NCBI GenBank assembly: GCA_003220685.1 | Contig: QHTE01000052.1 | Location: forward strand, 221,929 to 270,406 | DNA length: 48,478 bases | From: Candidatus Rokuibacteriota bacterium | GTDB taxonomy: Bacteria > Methylomirabilota > Methylomirabilia > Rokubacteriales > CSP1-6 | Direction of reading: 5' to 3' | In this document: piece by piece, positions 30,955 to 37,517 of the stretch | Numbering within the stretch: the first letter of the stretch is position 1 | Layout of the letters: each line of letters starts with the position of its first letter | Translations under genes and position numbers: made by a program | Notes under the pieces: generated by a model | Database searches by the model: none | Seen by the model: only the letters and a program-made list of their open reading frames with translations | What the model was told of the DNA's origin: nothing

Positions 30955-31443
30955 GTGATCCGCTTCCTCGCCGCGGTGCTCCTCCTCGCCCTGGCCGCCG
31001 GCAGCGACGCGGCGCCCGCGGCCCCGGGGTTCAAGGTGCGGCTGATCGACGGCAAGACCTCGGTCGATTCACGCGACCTCATCGGCAAGAAGGTCCTCGT
31101 CCTGCGATTCCAGGCGTCCTACTGCAAGGCCTGCGCGAAGGAGTCCCCCGCCCTCAGTCGGCTTTTCGAGAAGTACCGGTCACGGAACGTCGAGGTGCTG
31201 GCGCTCCACGTGCAGGACACGGTGGCCGACACGCGGGCCTTCGCGCGCAGGTACAAGGCCACCTACCCGATCGGGCTCGATCCCAGGCTCACGATCGGCA
31301 ACACCTTCGGCTTCAAGGGCACGCCGTACACGGTCGTGATCGACCAGAAGGGCGAGATGGTGGCGCAGATCCACGGCGAATGCGTGCCGCGCGTGTCCCG
31401 TCTGCTCGACGAGCTGCTCAACAAGCCCGCCGAGCGATCCTGA
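30955..31443 (+). CDS. Thioredoxin-fold TlpA/AhpC-like exported protein
   Basis: The 162-residue protein has a signal peptide (IRFLAAVLLLALAAGSDA, cut near AAPA) and a thioredoxin fold with C57-K-A-C60 in FQASYCKACAKESPAL and the cis-Pro loop KGTPYTVVIDQKGEM. It matches TlpA/ResA-type periplasmic reductases that help cytochrome c maturation or thiol repair. It lies between two unrelated minus-strand genes, and its stop and that of the zinc alcohol dehydrogenase share the palindrome TGACTCA. Confidence 0.87.
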   Translation: MIRFLAAVLLLALAAGSDAAPAAPGFKVRLIDGKTSVDSRDLIGKKVLVLRFQASYCKACAKESPALSRLFEKYRSRNVEVLALHVQDTVADTRAFARRYKATYPIGLDPRLTIGNTFGFKGTPYTVVIDQKGEMVAQIHGECVPRVSRLLDELLNKPAERS

Positions 31444-31444
31444 C

Positions 31445-32497
31445 TCAGGGCCGCAGCATCACCTTGATCGCGCGGTCCTCCTTGCGGTCGAAGATCGCGT
31501 AACCCTTCGGCGCGTCGCCGAGCGCCATCGTGTGCGTGATGATCCGCGACGGCTTGAGCTTGCCCACGCGGACCAACGGCAGGAGCGGCACGATGTAGTT
31601 GCGCGCGTTGCAGATCCCCATCTTCAGGGTGAGGTCCTTGAAGAAGGCCTCGCGCGCCGGGAAGCCCAGGCTGGGCTCGACGTACACGCCCACCGACGCG
31701 ACGGTGCCGCCCGCGCGCACGGCCTGAATCGCCTGGGTGAACGGCGTCTCGTGGCCGACGCACTCGAGCACGACGTCGGGGCCGCGCCCGCCCGTCAGCG
31801 CGCGGAGCTGCTCGGCCGGGTCGCCCCGATCGAGGCTCACTGGCTCGGCGCCGAACTCCTCGGCCAGCTTCAGGCGGTAGCCGACGCGGTCGACCGCGAA
31901 GAGCCGTGCCGGCCCGAAGAGCTGGGCCGATTGCGTCGCGAGCAGCCCGACCGGCCCGGCGCCGAAGACCGCGACCGTGTCGCCCGGGCGGATCCCGCCG
32001 TTCTCGGCGCAGAAGTAGCCGGTCGAGAGGATGTCGCCGAGGAAGATCGCGTCGTGATCGGTCATCTCGGCCGGCACCCGCTCGCAGAGATGGTCGGCGA
32101 AGGGCACGCGGATCCACTGGGCCTGACCGCCGCCCCACACGTGGCCGAACCGGCCGCCGAAGACGGCGCGGCCGGTCGTCGTACACTGGGTGGGCAGCCG
32201 GCGCTGGCACCACTCGCACTGGCCGCACGAGACCGAGAACGGAACGATCACCCGATCGCCCCGGCGGACCTGCCGGACCGCCGGACCGAGATCCTCGACC
32301 GTGCCCATGAACTCGTGGCCCATGATGGCTCCGGTCTGGACGAGCACGCCGCCTCGGCCGTGGTACTGATGCAGATCCGAGCCGCAGACCGCGCTCGTGG
32401 TGATCTTCAGGACGACGTCCGTCGGATCGACGATCTTCGGCTCGGCCACGTCCTGCGCGCGCACATCCCCGACGCCATGGAACGTGATGGCTTTCAT
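31445..32497 (-). CDS. Zinc-dependent alcohol dehydrogenase (MDR family)
   Basis: The 350-residue protein has catalytic-zinc residues C38 (SAVCGSDLH) and H61-E62 (GHEFMG), the four-Cys structural zinc loop CGQCEWCQRRLPTQC and the Rossmann motif AVFGAGPVGLLA. It belongs to the medium-chain dehydrogenases close to formaldehyde- or threonine-dehydrogenase-like enzymes; the substrate is unknown. The ATG overlaps the ROK gene stop (ATGA), and it is the last gene of an eight-gene minus-strand run. Confidence 0.9.
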   Translation of the reverse strand: MKAITFHGVGDVRAQDVAEPKIVDPTDVVLKITTSAVCGSDLHQYHGRGGVLVQTGAIMGHEFMGTVEDLGPAVRQVRRGDRVIVPFSVSCGQCEWCQRRLPTQCTTTGRAVFGGRFGHVWGGGQAQWIRVPFADHLCERVPAEMTDHDAIFLGDILSTGYFCAENGGIRPGDTVAVFGAGPVGLLATQSAQLFGPARLFAVDRVGYRLKLAEEFGAEPVSLDRGDPAEQLRALTGGRGPDVVLECVGHETPFTQAIQAVRAGGTVASVGVYVEPSLGFPAREAFFKDLTLKMGICNARNYIVPLLPLVRVGKLKPSRIITHTMALGDAPKGYAIFDRKEDRAIKVMLRP

Positions 32498-33510
32498 CGC
32501 GTCCTCCTCGAATCGATCGTCTGTTCGTACAGCGCGAGCGCCGCGGCCCCGCGCACGCTCGCCCGCTTGTCGCCCACCACGATCTCGACGCGCGTCGCGG
32601 CGAGCGCCCGCGGGAACGCGTACTCGCGGGCGGCGCTGAGGATCTTCGGCTCGAGCCTCGCGAATGACTCCACGACGCCTCCGGTGACGATCAAAACCTC
32701 CGGGTTCAGGCCGTTCACGATCGTCCCGATCATCGCGCCGAGCGCCCGAGTCGCCTCCTCGACGATCGCTCCCGCGAGACCGTCGCCCCCCTGCGCGGAG
32801 CTGAAGACCACGGCCGCGGTGATGCCGGCCGGATCGCCGCCGGCGGCCGCCAGCAAGGTGCTCCGCTCGCCGGCCCCCACCCGCGATCGCGCGATGTCAG
32901 CGATCCCCCGCCCGCTGGCGTAGAGCGCGAGACACCCGCGCAAGCCGCACCAGCATCGCGGGCCGTCGAACTTGACCGGCGCGTGGCCCAGCTCGCCGCC
33001 GAACCCCGCGGCGCCCCGCACCAGCCGTCCCTCGAGCACGATCCCCGCGCCGATCCCCGTCCCCGTCGAAAGCACGACCAGCGAGCGGGCGCCCCGCGCG
33101 GCGCCGAGCGTCGCCTCGCCCAGCGCGAGCGCGTTCACGTCGTTGTCCACGAACACGGGAAGGCCGACGCGGCCGCCGAGCTCGGCGGCGAGCGGTCGTC
33201 CGGCCAGCTCCGCGACGTGAGTCACCGGGTCCCCCACGATACCGCGTTCGGCGTCGACTGGCCCGGGCACGCCCACGCCGACCGCGGCGATCGCGCGGGC
33301 CGCTCGGCCGGCGCGCTCGGTGACCTCGGCCATGAGGCCGACGATCGTCTCGAGCGGATCGCGTTCGCCGGCGCGGGTCGGCGCGCTCGCGTCCGCGATC
33401 ACGTCGCCGTCCGGGGTGACCAGACCGACTGCCGTCGTCGTCCCGCCAACGTCGACTCCGACGATCGCCCCGTGACGCCGCCCTCCGCGGCTCCGCGCGG
33501 CGGCGGCCAT
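32494..33510 (-). CDS. ROK-family sugar kinase or regulator-like protein
   Basis: The 338-residue protein has the phosphate loop D20-V-G-G-T-T (GVDVGGTTTAVGL), VDNDVNALALGE (with D124), STGTGIGAGIVL and the ROK zinc motif H176...C186-x-C188-x4-C193 (GPRCWCGLRGC). There is no N-terminal HTH, so it is a kinase (glucokinase, N-acetylmannosamine or N-acetylglucosamine kinase type) rather than a repressor. Its neighbour encodes a ChbG-like deacetylase, suggesting amino-sugar metabolism. Confidence 0.88.
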   Translation of the reverse strand: MAAAARSRGGRRHGAIVGVDVGGTTTAVGLVTPDGDVIADASAPTRAGERDPLETIVGLMAEVTERAGRAARAIAAVGVGVPGPVDAERGIVGDPVTHVAELAGRPLAAELGGRVGLPVFVDNDVNALALGEATLGAARGARSLVVLSTGTGIGAGIVLEGRLVRGAAGFGGELGHAPVKFDGPRCWCGLRGCLALYASGRGIADIARSRVGAGERSTLLAAAGGDPAGITAAVVFSSAQGGDGLAGAIVEEATRALGAMIGTIVNGLNPEVLIVTGGVVESFARLEPKILSAAREYAFPRALAATRVEIVVGDKRASVRGAAALALYEQTIDSRRTR

Positions 33511-33513
33511 GGG

Positions 33514-34257
33514 CTAGAGCTCGCCGAAGTGGCAGAGCGTGATGCCGAGACTCGACGCCGCGGCGCGCGCGGCCGACGTGCCGACCCCGATCATCTCCGT
33601 CTCGCGCTGCCGTCCGTAGCGGCTGTACGAGAGCGCCGCGTCGCACCAGCCGGGATGCGCCATGAACTCCGAGACGCCAGACGGCAGAGCGCGGAGATGG
33701 GCGAGCGTGCGCGCGAGCGACCAGTAGGCCCCCGGCCCGGATTCGCCGAAGAAGTGATCGGGAGTCTTGAGTCCGGCCGTCAGCGCTCGAGCACGGGCCG
33801 GCGCGTTCTGGCTCCTGACGGCCACGCCCAGCCGACGGGCCGCGTCGAGCACCACCTCGGTGACCGGCGGCAGCAGGCCGACGTGATGGTGCGTGTCGAG
33901 ATGGGTCGGCTCGCGCCGCATCAGGTAGGCGAATTTCTCGATCTGGGCGTTCACCTCGCGCTCGACGTCCCGCGCGTCGGCGCGCGCCGCGGCGTGGCGC
34001 GCGTCGCGCACGAATCGGCCGTCGGCGTCGACGAGGGAGTGCCCGCCGGAGAGCGGCCGCCCGAGCGTGAGGTTCACGTGAATGCCGACGCCGAGCCCCG
34101 AGTCGCGGAGCGCCGCCAGCTGCTCGGCGTCGATCGCCGCGGTGACGAGCAGGGTCGTGCTGGTGACGATGCCGTGGCGGTGTGCAGACAGGATGCCGGC
34201 GCTGACACCCGGCGTGAGGCCGAAGTCGTCGGCGTTGACGATGAGCCGCCGGATCAC
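33514..34257 (-). CDS. ChbG/YdjC-family carbohydrate deacetylase
   Basis: The GTG start gives 247 residues. The metal and catalytic residues of the family are visible: D10-D11 in VNADDFGLTPGVS, H60 in GVGIHVNLTLG and H123-H125 in HLDTHHHVGL. ChbG deacetylates chitin oligosaccharides; HpnK relatives act on hopanoid sugars. Together with the ROK kinase three bases downstream this suggests amino-sugar handling. The methyltransferase gene ends seven bases upstream. Confidence 0.85.
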   Translation of the reverse strand: MIRRLIVNADDFGLTPGVSAGILSAHRHGIVTSTTLLVTAAIDAEQLAALRDSGLGVGIHVNLTLGRPLSGGHSLVDADGRFVRDARHAAARADARDVEREVNAQIEKFAYLMRREPTHLDTHHHVGLLPPVTEVVLDAARRLGVAVRSQNAPARARALTAGLKTPDHFFGESGPGAYWSLARTLAHLRALPSGVSEFMAHPGWCDAALSYSRYGRQRETEMIGVGTSAARAAASSLGITLCHFGEL

Positions 34258-34264
34258 GCGCCGG

Positions 34265-34966
34265 TCACCTCGGCGCGGTCCCCTGGATCGCGTACCGCTC
34301 GACCGTCTCGGGGATCCCCGACGGCATCGTGGCCTCGAGGTCGTGGGCCCGGATGTGCTCGAGGCGCTCGTAGCCGATGCGCGGGAACGACTGGATCTCG
34401 CTGCCGATGATCGCCGGCGCGAGGCCCGCCGCTTCGATCTTCGCGCACGCGGCCTTCGGCCCGAGGAACGCGAAGAGCGTGAAGATCAGCCGTCCGCCGG
34501 GCACGAGATGCCGCGGGGCGCCCGCGATCACTCGATCGAGCAGCTGCCAGCCGTCGGCGCCGCCGTTGTCGGCCACCGCCGCCGCGTCGCGCCGGGCGTG
34601 TCCCGGCGGCGTCGGCGTCTGCGGCGGGTTCGTGCAGATCAGGTCGAAACGCTCGCCGCCGACCGGTCCGTAGCAGTCGCCGAGCCGCGCGTCGACGGCG
34701 ACAGCGTTGAGCGTCGCGTTGATGCGCATCACCTCGACCGCCTCGGGCAGGATGTCGGTCGCGGTCACCCGGGCGCCGTCCTTCGCGGCGAGCACGGCGG
34801 CCACACCGAGCCCGCCGCCGATCTCGAGCACGCGCTCGCCCGGACGCACGGCGAGGTGGCGACAGAGAAAGAGCGAGCCCGCCTTGGGCGCCTGGACACG
34901 GTCAGGGACGCGAAACAGGCAGCCGCGCCAGGAAAACAGGAGGGTGCCGGCGTCGCTACTTGCCAA
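34265..34966 (-). CDS. SAM-dependent methyltransferase with NPPQ motif (HemK/RsmC-like small methyltransferase)
   Basis: The 233-residue class I methyltransferase has motif I VLEIGGGLGVAAVLAA (47-62), an acidic residue ending motif II (TATD71) and the N113-P-P-Q116 catalytic motif in LICTNPPQTPTP, as in N5-glutamine and exocyclic-amine methyltransferases. The substrate (protein glutamine, rRNA base or other) is not determined. Its start overlaps the preceding 103-residue gene by 11 bases. Confidence 0.82.
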   Translation of the reverse strand: MASSDAGTLLFSWRGCLFRVPDRVQAPKAGSLFLCRHLAVRPGERVLEIGGGLGVAAVLAAKDGARVTATDILPEAVEVMRINATLNAVAVDARLGDCYGPVGGERFDLICTNPPQTPTPPGHARRDAAAVADNGGADGWQLLDRVIAGAPRHLVPGGRLIFTLFAFLGPKAACAKIEAAGLAPAIIGSEIQSFPRIGYERLEHIRAHDLEATMPSGIPETVERYAIQGTAPR

Positions 34967-35267
34967 GGACGCGCCGGAAGTAGAGTCGGAGCGATTCCTT
35001 CAGCTGCGCCCTGGCTCCGGCGGATGTCTTCGCGTCTTCGAGCTGATCGATGTCGATCTGGAGCGGGACCCCCTCGCGCTTGACGCCGTCGAGCTCGGCG
35101 GTGAGCCCGCACCGCTCGTCCGACTCGGTGAAGACCAGCTTCGCGCGCTTGAACGAGGCGTCGTCCTGCGCGAGCTGCTGGACCGTCTCGACCAGCACGC
35201 GCTTGATCTCCTCGGCCTCCGCCGCGGGAACCGTCGAGAACGCCGCCGTCAGTTCGACCTCTGCCAT
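34956..35267 (-). CDS. Unrecognised 103-residue protein
   Basis: The ATG at 35267 has AGGAAGGGAG upstream. The product (start AEVELTAAFSTVPAAEAEEI) is soluble, rich in acidic residues in its first half and ends in a basic helix, SLRLYFRRVLGK. I see no known domain. It may be a small alpha/beta protein. It is translationally coupled with the methyltransferase. The gap upstream holds tandem palindromes. Confidence 0.6.
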   Translation of the reverse strand: MAEVELTAAFSTVPAAEAEEIKRVLVETVQQLAQDDASFKRAKLVFTESDERCGLTAELDGVKREGVPLQIDIDQLEDAKTSAGARAQLKESLRLYFRRVLGK

Positions 35268-35280
35268 GGCTCCCTTCCTA

Positions 35281-35330
35281 GTGCCCCCGGGCACTGCCTA
35301 GTGCCCCCGGGCACTGCCTAGTGCCCCGCT
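35281..35330 (-). repeat. Tandem 20-base repeat carrying GTGCCC/GGGCAC palindromes
   Basis: A 20-base unit is repeated exactly at 35281-35300 and 35301-35320, then a partial copy runs to about 35327. Each full unit has GTGCCC-CC-GGGCAC, a perfect 6-bp inverted repeat with a two-base centre. The gamma-glutamyltransferase stop TAG (35318-35320) lies in the second unit, and each unit carries an aligned TAG. The hairpins may stabilise or attenuate the message between the two genes. Confidence 0.75.
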
Positions 35331-36997
35331 GCCGCCGCCGGCCGGAGCGCGTCGAGCCCGGCCTCGAGCCCGCGCCGTCCGATCCGGACGCCGACCGGCT
35401 TGGCAAAGTTCAAGGTGGCGTACGTCTCTTCCCGCGGCGCGACGCGCTGCCCTAGCCGGCCGAGCGCCGCCAGCACCGTCGGCCCCACCCGCGTATCGAC
35501 GAGCACCTCGGCGCTCTCCGCGTGCAGGCGCGGCGCCTCGATGGCCTCCTGCAAGTCGCAGCCGCTGTCCACGAGCGTGGCGATCACTTGCGGTATCGCC
35601 GACACGATCCGACGCCCGCCCGGCGCTCCGAGCGTGAGGTACGGCTCGCCGTTCTTGAAGCCTAGCACCGGGACCATGTTGACGAGCGCTCGCTTGCCCG
35701 GCGCGACCGAATTCGGCCGCCCGGCCTCCGGATTGAACCAGATCATCCCATTGTTCAGGAGAATGCCGGTGCCGGGCACCACGACGATCGAGCCGAAGAG
35801 CGAGACCGCCGTGTGGGTCAGCGCCACCATGTTCCGGCGGCGGTCGACGACGCTGATGTGAGTCGTGCAATCCCCACCCGCCGCCGATTCGCCGAGGGTG
35901 TCGACCGGCTCGCGGCGGCGGCCCCGCTTGCTCGACCGCCGGCGCAGCTCCGTCGCGACTTCGCGCGCGTACTCCTTGGACACCAGGCGGTCCCACGGCG
36001 CGTGGATCACGGCCGGATCGCCCAGGTGCTCGAAGCGATCGCCGAACGCGCGCCGGACTGCGAGCGCGCGCAGGTTGAGGCCGCCCGGCGTGCGCCAGCC
36101 GACCGCGGTCTTCGGGAACTGCTCGAGGATGTTCAGGATCTCGAGGGCCGTCACGCCGCCGGTCGCGCCGGGCGCGAAGGCGAGCTCGAGGCCGCGATAC
36201 GTGCCGGTGAGCGGCGGGCCGACGCGCACCGAGTAGGCCGCGAGATCGTCGCGGGTGATCAGGCCGCCGTGCGCCGCCATCGCGTCGTGGATCGCCTGCG
36301 CGATCTCGCCGCGATAAAAGGCGCTCGGCCCGTCATGCGCGATCAGCTCGAGGCTCCGCGCGAGGTCGGGATAGGTCGTGCGATCGCCTTCTTCCATCCC
36401 CGTCGGGGGCCGGTAGACCGAGCGGCCGTTTCTCAGATAGACACGCCCGGCCTCACCGGCCGCCGCCAGCTCCTCGAGCTGCCGCGCCGTGCTCAATGCC
36501 TGGTACCAGTCCGCGACGAATCCGCCGCGTGCGAGCTCGATCGCCGGCTGGATGACGTCGCGCAGCTCCATGGTGCCGAACCGCTCGAGCGCGAGCGAGA
36601 GTCCCGCGACCGAGCCCGGCACCGCCGGCGCCAGCCAGCCGCGCTCGTTCGCGGCGTTCTCGACGTTCGGCCAGGCGAAGAGGCCGCGCGAGATGCCAGT
36701 CGTCACGCGGAACATCGAGGCGTGCGCGCGCGTCGGGGCGCAGCCGTTGAAATCGAGCGCGATGGTCTCGCCCTTCCGGGCGACGTGCACGAGCATCGTG
36801 CCCGAGCCGGCGATCGTGGACATGAAGGGCTCGACCACCGTCATCGCGAACGCGGTCGCGACCGCAGCGTCGACCGCGTTGCCGCCGCGCTCGAGGATCC
36901 GCGCGCCGACCCGCGCGCCGAGCGGGTGCTCCGCGGCCACCAGGCCGTGCGGGGCCGGTGGCGTCCGCTTCGTGACGACCAGACGGGATTCGATCAT
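35318..36997 (-). CDS. ggt: Gamma-glutamyltransferase family protein
   Basis: The ATG at 36997 gives 559 residues without a signal peptide, so it is probably cytosolic. The family N-terminus HGLVAAEHPLGARVG, ERGGNAVDAAVATAFAMTVVEP and the processing/catalytic motif C377-T378-T379-H380 (GGDCTTHISVVD) are present; Thr378 would become the new N-terminal nucleophile after self-cleavage. In E. coli Ggt the substrate carboxylate is held by Arg in FREMAP, but here the site reads FNGCAP, so the substrate may not be glutathione. The gap upstream is 28 bases from the lipoprotein gene. Confidence 0.88.
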   Translation of the reverse strand: MIESRLVVTKRTPPAPHGLVAAEHPLGARVGARILERGGNAVDAAVATAFAMTVVEPFMSTIAGSGTMLVHVARKGETIALDFNGCAPTRAHASMFRVTTGISRGLFAWPNVENAANERGWLAPAVPGSVAGLSLALERFGTMELRDVIQPAIELARGGFVADWYQALSTARQLEELAAAGEAGRVYLRNGRSVYRPPTGMEEGDRTTYPDLARSLELIAHDGPSAFYRGEIAQAIHDAMAAHGGLITRDDLAAYSVRVGPPLTGTYRGLELAFAPGATGGVTALEILNILEQFPKTAVGWRTPGGLNLRALAVRRAFGDRFEHLGDPAVIHAPWDRLVSKEYAREVATELRRRSSKRGRRREPVDTLGESAAGGDCTTHISVVDRRRNMVALTHTAVSLFGSIVVVPGTGILLNNGMIWFNPEAGRPNSVAPGKRALVNMVPVLGFKNGEPYLTLGAPGGRRIVSAIPQVIATLVDSGCDLQEAIEAPRLHAESAEVLVDTRVGPTVLAALGRLGQRVAPREETYATLNFAKPVGVRIGRRGLEAGLDALRPAAAAGH

Positions 36998-37025
36998 CGA
37001 ATGTCTCGGAGCCAGAGAAATTGCG

Positions 37026-37517
37026 TCAGTACTGCGCGTACTGCGTGATGTCGACGACCGTCTTGTCCTTGAGATAGATCCGCCAGCCCGCCGGGTACAC
37101 CCACGCCTCGGTGGGCTCATTTTCCTTGACCGACGGCCAGAACGCGCGCGCCAGCTTCTCCATCTCAGCCGCGTCGGTGACTCTCACGAGCGGCGGGCCC
37201 AGCAGAATCAGGACCTGCTCGGACGTCTGCCCGACCGATACCTGGCGTATGAACTTGAAGGTCGAGACTTCGAGCGAGTTGGCGGCCTCGGGATTCTGGC
37301 GCAGGTACTGACCGATCCGCTGCTCCATGGCGTTGTCCCAGCGACGCCGCTCGTCGAAGTTGGGCTCGCGCCCATTCGTCATGTAGACCTTCTCGGTCCA
37401 GATGGACTCGGCCAGCGGCCCTTCGGTGGTCCGTTGCTCCTTGACCTTCCACGACGCGCATCCCGCCAGGACCATCACGAGGCCGACGATGAGGATTCGC
37501 CTCACGCCTGGAATCAT
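37026..37517 (-). CDS. Lipoprotein with BamE/SmpA-like motif
   Basis: The 163-residue protein has a lipoprotein signal ending in L-A-G-C20 and a C-terminal part with VSVGQTSEQVLILLGPPLVRV, resembling the G-x-T-x-x-x-V-x-x-x-L-G-x-P motif of BamE/OmlA. Downstream, WPSVKENEPTEAWVYPAGWRIYLKDKTVVDI fits the following beta strands. It is probably anchored to a membrane facing the periplasm. It overlaps the helicase stop (ATGA), so its expression depends on it, although no functional link is known. Confidence 0.75.
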   Translation of the reverse strand: MIPGVRRILIVGLVMVLAGCASWKVKEQRTTEGPLAESIWTEKVYMTNGREPNFDERRRWDNAMEQRIGQYLRQNPEAANSLEVSTFKFIRQVSVGQTSEQVLILLGPPLVRVTDAAEMEKLARAFWPSVKENEPTEAWVYPAGWRIYLKDKTVVDITQYAQY

